NCBI RefSeq assembly: GCF_000379985.1
Contig: NZ_KB904062.1
Span: 36,700-100,699, forward strand
Source: Streptococcus caballi DSM 19004
GTDB lineage: Bacteria > Bacillota > Bacilli > Lactobacillales > Streptococcaceae
Direction of reading: 5' to 3'
Length of the DNA: 64,000 bases
A program made the position numbers and the translations under genes. The notes beneath the pieces were generated by a model. That model was given only the letters and a program-made list of their open reading frames with translations. It made no database searches and was not told the DNA's origin. Shown one piece after another: positions 1 through 8,901 of the stretch (positions are counted from its first letter, which is position 1; each line of letters starts with the position of its first letter).

Positions 1-1782
1 GACCGTGAAATCTTGGAGTGGAACATATTGCCAAACTGTTTTGGTGTTATCTTGAGTAATTTTTAGAACTCCCAGCATTGCTCTTAAAAATTTTGTTTTT
101 ATATATTTATAGCAAGCCTCTGCTTCAGGTAAATAATCAAATTCTCCAATAGAAATAAAGGTCTCTGTGTACCCGATAACGGGGTACCCGATAACGGGGT
201 ACCCGATAACGGGGGTCGATAGGACTTCGCCAATCGCCCCACTGCCGTTTGCTTTCGGCAGGACAATTTTGTACTTTTCAAAATTAGATGGAAGTTTCAA
301 AAAATCACGTCTAAACCATTTATAGCACCTGTCATTATTATCTCTACCATAAATTTGAACATATTCAAATTCATCATTTGGTTTATTATCATAAAACAGT
401 TCTGGTAATTTTTGAAATGCATTAGATGCTAACCTTCTATCTGAAACTCTCTTCATTAAATCTGGATAAACTTCATATATTTTATCTGAATATCTGTAAG
501 AACCCCTATTAGTAACATAATCAGATATTGACAAAAAGTTAACACTGGTAACTTTTTTCATTATTGATTGCAATTCAAAAAATGGTGTAAATACTTTAAT
601 AGCACCAAAATTCTTGTCTTTGTCTCTATAAGTGATTGCAACCCCACCTTTTATATCTGTATTAGGAAAAACATTTCCACTTTTTTGCTTGAAATACAGC
701 ACTTTCACATGTGGATCAGCTAGCATTTTTTTATTCCATGATTTAGGAGTTCCACCAGCATTTGATAAAAATCGTGCAGGTGTAATTAGAATAGATTTAT
801 CACTAATTTTATATGCTTCATCAATAAATTTATGATAAATTGGCAAATCTTTAGTACTTGTTCCTTGCGCTTCTTCCTGATACGGTGGATTCCCGATAAC
901 AACATCAAATTTCATTTCAGTTTCTCCGCTGGCTAGGCGCTCAAAACCTAGCATTTTCTTTGTCTTCCAGTTTTTGATTTGTGTTTTGATTTCGACTGTG
1001 TCAAGGATTTGGATATCATCAAAAAGGCTAAGTTGCTTGCTTTCTGCTTGACTGTCTGTACTTGGACTGATGTGGTTCAGTCCATCCATTTGAAAAAGGT
1101 TATAGGAGATGATGGTCGCGATTTCCTTTAGGTCTGCTAGGCTTGCTTTTTTGGCAAATTTAGCTTCATAGTAATCTTCAAATGTTAGGAGGAGATTTTC
1201 ACGCGCTAAAAGCAGAGAATCTCCCTGCCACTCATAACCATAGGATGCTTGGTAGGCTTTCTTAACCAGCATCAGCCATTGACCTTCACTAGCGACTGCC
1301 TCAGAGATGCGCGCTAACTTTCGATCTAAGAAGCCAACACGGCGTGATAAGGGCAGAAGCTCTCCCGATACAGCATCATAGCGTGTCACGATATAGGGGG
1401 CCTCACCGCAAGTGATTTCTAACCAGCGCTGATCAGTATAGTCTTCAAGTGACAAGTCTAATAAGTCCTCTTCGGCAAAATCTGTCTGCTTTTTGACCAA
1501 CCAAGTCGGTGTGAAGACCTCAGCATTAACCTTTGTTCTCGCCTTTTGCTCACTGCGTGTCTTTTCAGAGCGCGGCTGAATCAGCTTATGATAGGTTGTC
1601 AGCTGTCTAACCGTTATGGGAGAGTAACTCTCAAAGCCTTTTCCAAGGTACTCATAAGAGCTGGTCCCCCAGACGATATGCCGCTTCGTCGTCCGATCTT
1701 TTAGTAATAATTTTAAAATGTCTGGTGATTGCTGATAGAGCCTGCGCTCATCTAGATCAACAGCTTGTGCAAATAAGTCCAT
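1..1782 (-). CDS. Eco57I-type restriction-modification DNA methylase, 3' end cut by window edge
   Basis: An N6-adenine DNA methyltransferase, probably a combined type IIG-like restriction-modification enzyme. The frame is open for 594 codons from an ATG at 1780-1782, preceded by TGGAGG, to base 1, so the C-terminus lies outside the window. Residues around 115 read ITCGEAPYIVTRYD, a variant SAM-binding motif, and the catalytic motif GNPPY is at about residue 295; both are typical of the Eco57I methylase family (PF07669). The C-terminal part, which normally holds the target recognition region, contains VIGYP-type pentapeptide repeats at about residues 523-537, encoded by three 15-bp repeats. 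No separate specificity or nuclease gene is visible upstream. The family call is firm; whether the protein also cuts DNA is inferred. Confidence 0.85.
   Translation of the reverse strand, partial: MDLFAQAVDLDERRLYQQSPDILKLLLKDRTTKRHIVWGTSSYEYLGKGFESYSPITVRQLTTYHKLIQPRSEKTRSEQKARTKVNAEVFTPTWLVKKQTDFAEEDLLDLSLEDYTDQRWLEITCGEAPYIVTRYDAVSGELLPLSRRVGFLDRKLARISEAVASEGQWLMLVKKAYQASYGYEWQGDSLLLARENLLLTFEDYYEAKFAKKASLADLKEIATIISYNLFQMDGLNHISPSTDSQAESKQLSLFDDIQILDTVEIKTQIKNWKTKKMLGFERLASGETEMKFDVVIGNPPYQEEAQGTSTKDLPIYHKFIDEAYKISDKSILITPARFLSNAGGTPKSWNKKMLADPHVKVLYFKQKSGNVFPNTDIKGGVAITYRDKDKNFGAIKVFTPFFELQSIMKKVTSVNFLSISDYVTNRGSYRYSDKIYEVYPDLMKRVSDRRLASNAFQKLPELFYDNKPNDEFEYVQIYGRDNNDRCYKWFRRDFLKLPSNFEKYKIVLPKANGSGAIGEVLSTPVIGYPVIGYPVIGYTETFISIGEFDYLPEAEACYKYIKTKFLRAMLGVLKITQDNTKTVWQYVPLQDFTV
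170..214. repeat. Three perfect 15-bp tandem repeats inside the R-M gene
   Basis: The unit TACCCGATAACGGGG occurs three times without mismatch (170-184, 185-199, 200-214). On the coding (minus) strand each copy adds the five residues PVIGY, so changes in copy number keep the reading frame. It contains the palindrome GGTACC. The surrounding protein reads smoothly into and out of the repeat, which suggests that one copy is the ancestral state and two were added by slippage. Confidence 0.95.
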
Positions 1783-1890
1783 GCAACCTCCACATAGTAG
1801 ATATACTATTATTTTACCATATTGCCAGCTGATAACTAAAAATACACTTAGCTTTTCGAGACAAGTTACCACCTATGCTAGCTAAATCTT

Positions 1891-1926
1891 AATCAAAACC
1901 ACTAGTGTGAACTGGTTGTTTTGATT
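1891..1926 (-). terminator. Hairpin terminator after the DUF915 hydrolase gene
   Basis: A 15-bp imperfect stem with a six-base loop (AATCAAAACCACTAG / CTGGTTGTTTTGATT) lies 4 bp after the hydrolase stop and before the start of the R-M gene. It resembles the CCACCAG...CTGGTGG hairpins near the IS200 remnants at 8157 and 11794. Confidence 0.6.
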
Positions 1927-1929
1927 CTA

Positions 1930-2787
1930 TTACTTACTCCATAGATAAGCAATTAAAGTCTTATCAACCTTGGCATTGTTGTGCAGAGCTGAGTGTTTGG
2001 CTCCTCTACCTTTAAAAGTCTTTTCTTCATAAGACTTGGCACGGTTAGCGATGAGATACTTTAGTGATAGGGAAGAAACATTTGGCACCGTGCCATCCGT
2101 ATGACCGCCAATATCACCAATGATATTAAGAACTTGAGTTTGATGGGCTGGGTAAGTCTTGCGCAGCTGAGTCATTTCTTGATAGGTAGCATTCATCTTG
2201 TTAGGTTTGCCCTGACTGTCCAAGGTCAAACCAGCTGGTTGCTTGATGGCGTCAGGTATTTCTTTGAAGTTTAAACCTGCAAAATGCCCAGCGATGGCCA
2301 CGTACTTCTGCAACTGAGGCATATCCTGATTACCACCATTTTGCAACATGTAATAAACGATGGCAATATTACCTGCTGAATGGCCAACCATGTTGACCTT
2401 ACTGAATTTGTACTCCTTACGCAAAGCTTTGACAACATTGGTCGCATAGCGACCACGATCTGCAAAGTTGAAGTTAGTGCTGTTTTCAAAATTAACCATG
2501 ACGATGGGATTTTGGGAATTGTTCTTGAAGTGACCTCTGAGCGTCACCTGACCATTCTTGTCCACAAAAGCGATGATACTGCCAGCTGATGCGCCAGCTT
2601 TCTTAGCTGCACCCACCATGTGCTCCTCAGCGTGATAAGAACTGCCACCTCCGTGGAAAAAGAGCGTTGGAACGTTAGAATGCGTGAAATGCTTTAAAGC
2701 TTGTTGCCTCTGCCAAGATTGATAGGTCAAGTAAACAGCCATGATAAGGGCAACTATGACTAAACCAAATCCGATTTTTTTCTTCAT
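1930..2787 (-). CDS. DUF915-type alpha/beta hydrolase, secreted or membrane-anchored
   Basis: A 285-residue alpha/beta hydrolase of the DUF915 (PF06028) group. Residues 5-22 form a hydrophobic N-terminal segment after MKKK, so the protein is probably exported or membrane-anchored. The oxyanion-hole region FFHGGGSS is at about 43-50, the nucleophile elbow is GHSAGN with Ser138, and a late GGHTDG stretch and a terminal KHSALH histidine fit the acid and base of the triad. AAGGAG precedes the ATG by the usual distance. The substrate is unknown; family members are described as lipase/esterase-like. It is monocistronic with its own terminator. The fold call is strong and the function is general only. 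Confidence 0.85.
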   Translation of the reverse strand: MKKKIGFGLVIVALIMAVYLTYQSWQRQQALKHFTHSNVPTLFFHGGGSSYHAEEHMVGAAKKAGASAGSIIAFVDKNGQVTLRGHFKNNSQNPIVMVNFENSTNFNFADRGRYATNVVKALRKEYKFSKVNMVGHSAGNIAIVYYMLQNGGNQDMPQLQKYVAIAGHFAGLNFKEIPDAIKQPAGLTLDSQGKPNKMNATYQEMTQLRKTYPAHQTQVLNIIGDIGGHTDGTVPNVSSLSLKYLIANRAKSYEEKTFKGRGAKHSALHNNAKVDKTLIAYLWSK

Positions 2788-2931
2788 GATAGTCTCCTTT
2801 TCCTCTATCTTATAGAAAATATGAGAAAAGATAAAGTTTTAATGATTCTTTGTCAGCTGTTCCGTGACATTTCGACTGTTTTCAGCCAGTGACCAAATAC
2901 CTATATTATCAGTAAGGGAATCATCTATAAA

Positions 2932-2963
2932 AAAAAACCAGCACAAACTACTATGCTGGCTTT
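2932..2963 (-). terminator. Rho-independent terminator after GNAT gene
   Basis: On the minus strand CCAGCATAG...TGCTGG forms a hairpin followed by nine T residues, overlapping the end of the acetyltransferase gene. Confidence 0.75.
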
Positions 2964-2964
2964 C

Positions 2965-3477
2965 TTATTTCATGACTTTCTCAAAACGGAAAAACTCACT
3001 TCCTTCTTCTGGGAATTTATCCTCCTTGCCCGGCTCCATATGGTTAGCGTTGTAAAATTCAACGACCTTGAAACCACAACGATTGATGTAAAAATGAAGA
3101 TTGCGCTTATCAAAATAGGGTGTATCAGTTTCCCAAACCTTGGTCTCAGGGTAGAGGACTTCAATAGCTTGCCAAATCTGCTGACCAAGGCCACGATTTT
3201 GTCCACCAACCTTAACATAGAGTAGATCTAAATGATTATGCTGGGTTTGGGGTTTGATAGTAACAACCGTACCACCGACCACTTGACCATCAAGCACCGC
3301 AAAATAAGCCTCAGAACCCTCAGCAGCGAAAGCTTCCTCAATATCTTCTCTTGGGATAATAGGCTCATCAAGCTCCCCATTGACATCCACATAAGCCTTT
3401 TGAAAGGCTTCCTGAATATCTTTGATAAAGATTTCTTTTTCCTCTAACTTGAGAGGACGTAGCTTTAATTCAGTCAT
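2965..3477 (-). CDS. GNAT-family N-acetyltransferase
   Basis: A 170-residue acetyltransferase of the GCN5-related superfamily, transferring an acetyl group from acetyl-CoA to an unknown amine. The central part has the expected order: a beta strand AYFAVLDGQVVGGTVV, then the acetyl-CoA loop region KVGGQNRGLGQQIWQAIE (the Q/RxxGxG/A motif), then the C-terminal NRCGFKVVEFYNANHMEPG. The ATG at 3477 is chosen because GAAGGA sits 5 bases upstream; the frame is open further, to 3573, but that extension has no ribosome binding site. It stands alone between two terminators. The acceptor cannot be read from sequence. Confidence 0.8.
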   Translation of the reverse strand: MTELKLRPLKLEEKEIFIKDIQEAFQKAYVDVNGELDEPIIPREDIEEAFAAEGSEAYFAVLDGQVVGGTVVTIKPQTQHNHLDLLYVKVGGQNRGLGQQIWQAIEVLYPETKVWETDTPYFDKRNLHFYINRCGFKVVEFYNANHMEPGKEDKFPEEGSEFFRFEKVMK

Positions 3478-3644
3478 TTCTTTTCCTTCTTTCTTCACAT
3501 AGTTGTCCTTTATTATAGCACGTTTTGAGAAATGGACAGCGCTGAAACTGGCAAGCATTCCTTTTAGTGGCATAGCCGATGATAACGCAAAACATGCACT
3601 CCAACAGTAAAGCGAGTCATTCCTTCAAAATTCCCCCCCTGCTG

Positions 3645-3676
3645 AAAAAACCAACATAGCCAAGCTATGCTGGTTT
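3645..3676 (-). terminator. Terminator after aldo/keto reductase gene
   Basis: Minus-strand AACCAGCATAGC-TTG-GCTATGTTGGTT with a following T-run, 20 bp after the reductase stop codon. Confidence 0.75.
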
Positions 3677-3694
3677 TCTTATCCATAAGTCACC

Positions 3695-4549
3695 TTAGTC
3701 AAACGTCTTATTCCACATATCAAGCACACGCTCAAAGCCATCTGCATCTTCTGGTAGGGTAAAGCCACCACCTAAGTCCAGACTGGTGATAGCCTGCATA
3801 TCCTTGTCCGTCAATCTAAAATCAAAGATGTCTAAGTTCTCAGCTAGACGTTTGAGATTGCTTGACTTAGGTACGGTCACAATATCTTGCTGGGTTAGCC
3901 ATCGAAGAACTACTTGCGCCACCGTTTTACCATGCTCCTTGGCAATCTTGACTAGGTCTGGTTGGGTGAAAAGGTCTTCACTACCAGCTGCAAAAGGCTG
4001 CCAAGCCACCATTTGCACATCACGCGCAGCCATAACTGCATGATCTGCTTGCCGCTGATGGAAAACATTGGCCTGAATGAGATTAACAGCAGGCTTAACT
4101 TCATTGAATTTGATAAATTCCACTAGCTTAGCTTGCGTGAAATTATCCACTCCGATGGCACGAATTTTGCCTGCCTTATAGGCTTCGGTCAAATAGCGCC
4201 ATGCCCCATAAATATCCCCGATGGGTTGGTGAAGCACATAGAGGTCAATGTAGTCCAAGTGTAATTTTTCAAGCGAACTTTCTAGACCGCGTTTGGCACC
4301 TTCGTAAGACATGTCTGACACCCAGAGTTTTGAGATCACAAAAATATCTTCCCGTTTGACCTTAACACGCTTGATGGCACGACCAACAATGTCTTCATTG
4401 CCATAGACTGCCGCTGTGTCAATCATAGGATAACCCATTTCTAGCGCAGCCACAATAGCCTCCTCTGACTGAACAGGGTCGGTCATCTTCATGACACCAA
4501 GTCCAAGTTTGGGCATTTTCACACCGTTATTTAATGTGACGTATTCCAT
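3695..4549 (-). CDS. Aldo/keto reductase
   Basis: A 284-residue NADPH-dependent aldo/keto reductase, cytosolic, probably reducing aldehydes or dicarbonyls. The catalytic tetrad is complete: Asp44 in MIDTAAVYG, Tyr49, Lys74 in VISKLW and His107 in YVLHQP. The NADPH-binding region VPKSSNLKRL lies near residue 228. The length is normal for the family (2,5-diketo-gluconate/methylglyoxal reductase-like branch). GAGAGGT precedes the ATG. It follows an iron-dependent alcohol dehydrogenase with a 37-bp gap and is probably co-transcribed with it, giving a two-gene aldehyde/ketone reduction unit. The physiological substrate is not determined. Confidence 0.9.
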   Translation of the reverse strand: MEYVTLNNGVKMPKLGLGVMKMTDPVQSEEAIVAALEMGYPMIDTAAVYGNEDIVGRAIKRVKVKREDIFVISKLWVSDMSYEGAKRGLESSLEKLHLDYIDLYVLHQPIGDIYGAWRYLTEAYKAGKIRAIGVDNFTQAKLVEFIKFNEVKPAVNLIQANVFHQRQADHAVMAARDVQMVAWQPFAAGSEDLFTQPDLVKIAKEHGKTVAQVVLRWLTQQDIVTVPKSSNLKRLAENLDIFDFRLTDKDMQAITSLDLGGGFTLPEDADGFERVLDMWNKTFD

Positions 4550-4586
4550 AGACTACCTCTCTTCTCTTTATCTTCATCTGATTGCC

Positions 4587-5786
4587 TTAATGCTCAGCTT
4601 TCACTTTCCGCAAAATAATTTCAAAGTCTGCTTGCTGCCAAGTGACTGGTGTTGGATAGATCGGGTTGCCTTCTTTTTCGGCACCTGCAGCCAGATCGGC
4701 TATATCTGCCTCCTGAATATCAGGGATTCCAGCAGGTAGATTTATAGCACTTCGTAGGTCGCGGATTTTTTGGATAAAGGCTTGTGCTTTATCCGCCTCT
4801 GTCTGTCCGCTTAAACCGACTAGATCAGCTAAGTCTGCCAAACTCTTATGCGCGGCTTTGCCATAAGCCTCAAGCACCAAAGGTAAGAGGCTAGCATTAA
4901 TCTGCCCATGCTGTAAATGGTAACGGCCGCCGATGCCGTGAGAAATAGCATGAACATAACCAACCAAGGCAACGTTAAAGGCTATGCCTGCATAATAAGA
5001 GCCTTTTAGCATCTGGTGGCGAGCATATAGATTTTGGCCGTTAGCCACTGCTTTTTCCAGATTGGCCATAATCAAGCTAACGGCTTTCTTGGCGTAGTCA
5101 GCTGCTGCCTTGTGATGGAATTTATTGGTGTATGCCTCAACCGCATGAGTCAGGGCATCCATACCAGATGCAGCTGTCATGAAAGGTGGCAAATTTAGCA
5201 AAAGTTTAGGATCCAAGACCGCATAAGTCGGCATCAGCACAAAATCAAAAATAGGATACTTACGACTGCCAGCAGGTTCTGTAATAACTGCTCCTGCTGT
5301 CACCTCCGAACCCGAGCCAGCTGTCGTTGGCACTGCAAAAAACGGAGGCAGATTTTTACGGATCTTCATATTACCAGTCATATCCTCAACCGTCTTATCA
5401 GGATTGGCCACTCGAGCACCGATGATTTTAGCACAGTCCATAGCAGAACCTCCGCCAATGGCAACAATAGCATCACAGCCATTCTGATAGTAAAGTTTAT
5501 AACCCTTCTCCACACACGCAATATCTGGATCAGGAATGACTTCTGAATAAATCGTGTAAGCAATGCCCTGATTAGTCAAAGTCTCAAAGAAAGGCTTTAA
5601 AGTCCCTCGCCTGATAAAACCTGCAGTAGTCACAACCAATGCATGCTTAAGAGACTGATCTTGTAAAACCGATGGCACCTGTAAAAGTGCATCTTCCCCC
5701 TCGATTAAATTAGGTAATCTTTTTAACTGCCCTTCCAAAAAAGCAATGGTCACCAACTGCTGACCGCGTAATAAAAATTGTTTCAT
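4587..5786 (-). CDS. Iron-containing alcohol dehydrogenase
   Basis: A 399-residue group III (iron-containing) alcohol dehydrogenase. The NAD-binding turn GGGSAMDCAK is at 111-120, and the metal ligands Asp210, His214, His279 and His293 are all present (SGMDALTHAVEAY and the VHAISHG...YHLQHG region). PTTAGSGSEVT at 153-163 is the usual family signature. The start is the ATG with AAGGGAG 7 bases upstream. It precedes the aldo/keto reductase in the same direction. It likely interconverts a primary alcohol or diol and an aldehyde with NAD(H); butanol, propanediol and lactaldehyde dehydrogenases all belong to this family, so the substrate is left open. Confidence 0.9.
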   Translation of the reverse strand: MKQFLLRGQQLVTIAFLEGQLKRLPNLIEGEDALLQVPSVLQDQSLKHALVVTTAGFIRRGTLKPFFETLTNQGIAYTIYSEVIPDPDIACVEKGYKLYYQNGCDAIVAIGGGSAMDCAKIIGARVANPDKTVEDMTGNMKIRKNLPPFFAVPTTAGSGSEVTAGAVITEPAGSRKYPIFDFVLMPTYAVLDPKLLLNLPPFMTAASGMDALTHAVEAYTNKFHHKAAADYAKKAVSLIMANLEKAVANGQNLYARHQMLKGSYYAGIAFNVALVGYVHAISHGIGGRYHLQHGQINASLLPLVLEAYGKAAHKSLADLADLVGLSGQTEADKAQAFIQKIRDLRSAINLPAGIPDIQEADIADLAAGAEKEGNPIYPTPVTWQQADFEIILRKVKAEH

Positions 5787-5879
5787 ACTTAACTCCCTTG
5801 ATGGAAATTCTTCTATCTTTGTCTATAATTGTAGCACAAATTGAAGGAGGAGGGTTTTGTCAGGCTCACAGCACAAACA

Positions 5880-5905
5880 TAAAAAGCCTATCAACTGATA
5901 AGCCT
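5880..5905 (-). terminator. Terminator after TMEM175-like gene
   Basis: Minus-strand AAGGCTTATC-AGTT-GATAGGCTTTTT abuts the stop codon; the stem is imperfect. Confidence 0.6.
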
Positions 5906-6469
5906 TTAGAGAGACCTAGGTAGGATAATGAAGACTGCTGTAACCAAGACTGCTAGCATCACACCTGCTGGGAAAATAGTCAAGGTTAACATCATACCAA
6001 CTAGCTTAATGATAATATCCCAAGACATCATGCGATTATGATTTTTAGAAATGGTTTGCGATCTTTTATTATCAGCTACTTTGGCTAATTCTGCATACAT
6101 CCAAACGTTGGTAAAGGAAACCAACAAGACAACAACACCATAGAGGGTTTGCGCAACAGAGCTATTGAAGTTATCTGCTACAATGCTGGTCGTATAAGGA
6201 AAGAAAGATGCAAAAAAGAGCAAAAGCAGGGAGATCCAAACCAGCTTGTTATTGATTTTCTTCACATGGTCCCAAGCGCAGTGCATATTGACCCACATAG
6301 TGCCAATCCAGAAAAAAGATATCATATAGGCAAAAAAATTCATTCGCAAATCAAGGACAGCCGCCCAAGTCAAAACGGCTGGCTTCTTTAACTCCAAAAT
6401 TAAAATCGTCATAATGATAGCAATGACGGCATCTGTAAAAGCTACTAAGCGTTCTTTTGACATCTCCAA
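5906..6469 (-). CDS. TMEM175-family (DUF1211) membrane protein
   Basis: A 187-residue integral membrane protein of the TMEM175/DUF1211 family, whose bacterial members are tetrameric potassium-permeable channels. The first helix carries RLVAFTDAVIAIIMTI, a variant of the conserved RxxxFSD selectivity-filter motif with Thr in place of Ser. Further hydrophobic segments lie around 38-60, 75-95, 105-125 and 145-187, consistent with about six helices. The start is uncertain: a TTG at 6469 lies 6 bases after GGAGGT, and an in-frame ATG at 6463 lies 12 bases after it. The gene is alone, with a terminator behind it. Ion-channel function is inferred from the family. Confidence 0.8.
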   Translation of the reverse strand: MEMSKERLVAFTDAVIAIIMTILILELKKPAVLTWAAVLDLRMNFFAYMISFFWIGTMWVNMHCAWDHVKKINNKLVWISLLLLFFASFFPYTTSIVADNFNSSVAQTLYGVVVLLVSFTNVWMYAELAKVADNKRSQTISKNHNRMMSWDIIIKLVGMMLTLTIFPAGVMLAVLVTAVFIILPRSL

Positions 6470-6861
6470 AATTCTACCTCCATATTACAGTTATTATTAT
6501 AGCACATGAAAATTAACAATTGAACGGACTTCCTGCAAAATATAAAATACCAGACGACTCCATAAACATACCTTTCTTCCGCATAAACTTAGCTATCTTG
6601 TCAAAATTGTTGACGGGCTTTCATAAATGTAATTCTGATGAACTATTTCATTTATTAGTTAGATTTTTCAGCAATCCAGATAGACTGTTGAAAGTGGTCA
6701 ACTTGACTGTCGGAGACCTAACTGCTTTACCAGAGAGTTAGTTTTGTCTGTCAACAGTTAGATTAACCCTCTAATCAATTTCCCGAAGGTCTGGCTATAA
6801 GAACCTGTATTCACAGTTCAGCACTTCTATCTAAGGCTGTTTTTCCCCAGTCCTTCTCTCA
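6470..6861. other. Intergenic stretch without a recognisable gene
   Basis: About 390 bp between the TMEM175-like gene and the IS5-like remnant. A 73-codon open frame at 6520-6741 (+) has no ribosome binding site and no family I recognise. Inverted segments around 6690-6765 (GACTGTTGAAAG..., GTCTGTCAACAGTT) suggest hairpin-forming debris. I see no RNA gene. Confidence 0.4.
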
Positions 6862-7643
6862 TAAGGAGTAAAAAAGAAGCCGAGCCAGGCTCAACTTCTG
6901 TATTTGTTTCAACTGATGCTTGATTGTCTCACTGACGCTTATCAAGAGCAACATCGAAAAGGTGGACGCCCACGCCGTTTAAGTATGGAAGACCAGCTCA
7001 TTATGACCTTGCGTTACTTGCGCTATTACCCCACTCAACGCTTGTTGGCCTTTGATTTTGGTGTAGGTGTGGCAACTGTCAATGAGACCATTACCTGGGT
7101 AGAGGACAGCCTTCGTTCTTCTGGCCTCTTTGATTTAGACCACTTGGAAGCACCTAGCGCCACTGTTGCCATTGATGTCACTGAAAGTCCTATTCAACGC
7201 CCTAAAAAAACCAAAGCAAGAATTATTCTGGTAAAAAGAAGAGACATACCGTAAAAACTCAAATCCTGCTTAACTTAACCAGCCATCGTGCTTGTCAATT
7301 GGCTTTTTCAGATGGCCATACGCATGATTTTACCCTTTTTAAGGAGAGTATTGGCTATAGTTTGCCCCAAAGTACCCTTGTTTTCGTAGATTTAGGGTAT
7401 TTAGGCATCATGAAATTTCACGAAAATACCTTTATTCCTGCTAAACGTTCTAGAAATCACCCCTTAACCCAAGAGGATAAAGAGTTGAATCGTGAGATAG
7501 CTAAAATGCGTATTGAAGTTGAGCACTTTAAGGCCAAATTTAAAACTTTTCAAATCATGGCACAGCCTTATCGTAATCGTAGGAAGCGGTTTGACTTAAG
7601 AGCTGAGTTGATTTGTGGCATCATCAACCATAAGATGATGTAG
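6862..7643 (+). pseudogene. IS5-family (IS1381-like) transposase, 5'-truncated and frameshifted
   Basis: Two adjacent frames together give an IS5-family DDE transposase. The first, through 7254, reads GGRPRRLSMEDQLIMTLRYL and ATVAIDVTESPIQRPKK, the usual helix-turn-helix and first DDE Asp. The second, from about 7206 to 7643, reads GHTHDFTLFKES, VFVDLGYLG and the E-containing stretch IEVEHFKAKFKTFQ before the stop. The switch is a -1 shift at a run of seven A (7204-7210). IS1381-type elements also encode the transposase in two frames, so the shift could be programmed slippage or decay. No credible start codon or N-terminal domain is present, so the copy is probably dead. Confidence 0.75.
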
Positions 7644-7660
7644 TTACCGAACAAGTCTAT

Positions 7661-8078
7661 TTAAGAATCAAGTGCGATGTCATTTTTCTCCTGCTCGTGA
7701 ATATATTTTGCTACCGTCTTTTCGTTCAGTCCAACGGTACTCACATAGTAGCCTCTAGCCCAAAACTTTCGATTTCCATACTTATATTTTAAATTAGCGT
7801 ATTTATCAATATCATGAGAGCACTTTTACTTTTCAAATACCCCATGAAATCGGAAATCGAAAGTTTTGGTGGTATCAAGACGAGCATATGAACATGATCT
7901 AGCATCATATGTCCCTCAATGATTTCCACGCCCTTGTATTGACATAGGTGACGGAAAATATCAATTAAGGCCTGTCTAATTTTGTAGTAAATGGATTTTC
8001 TGCGGTACTTTGGTGTGAAAACTATGTGATAGAGCACATCCATTTGGTATGTGATAAACTGTAACTGGTTTTAGCCAT
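7661..8078 (-). pseudogene. IS200/IS605-family Y1 transposase (tnpA), two frameshifts
   Basis: Starting at the ATG at 8078 (MAKTSYSLSHTKWM) the frame breaks after about 15 codons. It continues in a second frame through YHIVFTPKYRRK and EGHMMLDHVHMLV, which includes the HUH motif HVH, to KSKSALM. A second one-base loss then moves the rest (FDKYANLKYKYGN, GYYVSTVGLNEKTV, where YY-S-T-VGLNE is the region of the catalytic tyrosine) into a third frame ending at 7661. The parts are clearly one IS200-type transposase of about 138 residues. It is inactive unless both shifts are sequencing errors. Confidence 0.85.
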
Positions 8079-8080
8079 TT

Positions 8081-8182
8081 CTTTTTCCTCCTTGATCTAA
8101 CCTGAACAATTAGATTATAACAGGAAAAAGAAATGGAAGCTCAAAGCCTTGGCAGCCACCAGCATAGCTGGTGGTTTTCTTG
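8081..8182. repeat. Left end of the IS200-like element with end hairpin
   Basis: Upstream of the tnpA start lies a short non-coding segment ending in CCACCAGCATAGCTGGTGG (8157-8175), a perfect subterminal-type hairpin of the kind IS200/IS605 transposases recognise. The second element of this type has the related sequence AACCACTAGCATAGCTAATGGTT at 12473-12495. Confidence 0.6.
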
Positions 8183-8460
8183 TTTTTCTCTACGAGAAAA
8201 ACTGGCTCGAAGCCATAATAAGGGCTCCGCCATGAGGCGGAGTCCTACTGATCTATTAAAGTAATCAAAGACAGTTTCCAAATGTTCGCTATTTAGATAC
8301 TCAAGGATTTCCCCATCTACTTCAACTGCTATAGCTAATAGAGATTTTTACAAAGTTGGGACTTTACGCAGCTCTTATGCCACGAAACCTTCCACAGAAA
8401 CAAACCTTGCAGCTTGTTCAATATTACTAGTAATTATTGTGTAGGTAATTGTTAACGTTC
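8183..8460. other. Intergenic DNA with possible gene debris
   Basis: The first part contains an inverted repeat GGGCTCCGCCATGAGGCGGAGTCC (8230-8253) that could act as a terminator-like hairpin. On the minus strand at 8267-8355 a short open stretch reads AVEVDGEILEYL, but it has stops on both sides and no start. I do not recognise it. Confidence 0.35.
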
Positions 8461-8901
8461 TTAGCCTCCTGATTGGGTATGGTCCAAAATATTTTGTCGG
8501 GTCTCATCAACCAATTGCTTGAGACTGATCTTAGCCATTTGGGCTTCAGCCTGTTTTTGAATGTCATGGTAATGGCTCTGCAAAACTTCTGGAAAAGCCA
8601 CACCAACACTACAAGTCTTAGCCGTATTTTGGTCCACCTTCAGCAAATCCCCCTGATTATCAATCGTACGATAAACATCCAAAACAGTCAATTCAGCCAA
8701 GGGTTTCTCAATGCGGAACCCCACCTTCCCTCTTTGAGTGGTGATGATGCCAGCTTTACGAAGCTGAGACAGCATTTGTCGAACGAGACTGGGATTACTT
8801 TTCAAACTAGCTGCCAAGCGCTCGCTGCTGATAGTTTCTGTATGATGTACCTCAACATACACTAAGATCTGTAATAGGTCGCTCAATCGATGATTTGCCA
8901 T
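8461..8901 (-). CDS. Rrf2-family transcriptional regulator
   Basis: A 146-residue Rrf2-type winged-helix repressor. The N-terminal domain (residues 1-65) has the usual order, with a recognition helix in SNPSLVRQMLSQLRKAG and a wing IITTQRGKVGFRI, followed by the LTVLDVYRTID linker helix typical of the family. Only one cysteine (KTCSVG, near residue 92) is present, so this is unlikely to be an Fe-S sensor of the IscR/NsrR type, which needs three; a single thiol could still sense oxidants or electrophiles. It lies 144 bp downstream of the lactate oxidase gene in the same direction and may regulate that cluster. Confidence 0.85.
   Translation of the reverse strand: MANHRLSDLLQILVYVEVHHTETISSERLAASLKSNPSLVRQMLSQLRKAGIITTQRGKVGFRIEKPLAELTVLDVYRTIDNQGDLLKVDQNTAKTCSVGVAFPEVLQSHYHDIQKQAEAQMAKISLKQLVDETRQNILDHTQSGG

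Noticed and set aside
1891..1926. CRISPR or BOX-type repeat
   Set aside because: It is one of several unrelated-in-position hairpins; position after a stop codon fits a terminator.
6520..6741. 73-codon ORF on the plus strand
   Set aside because: No ribosome binding site, no recognisable family, and it lies in DNA next to mobile-element debris.
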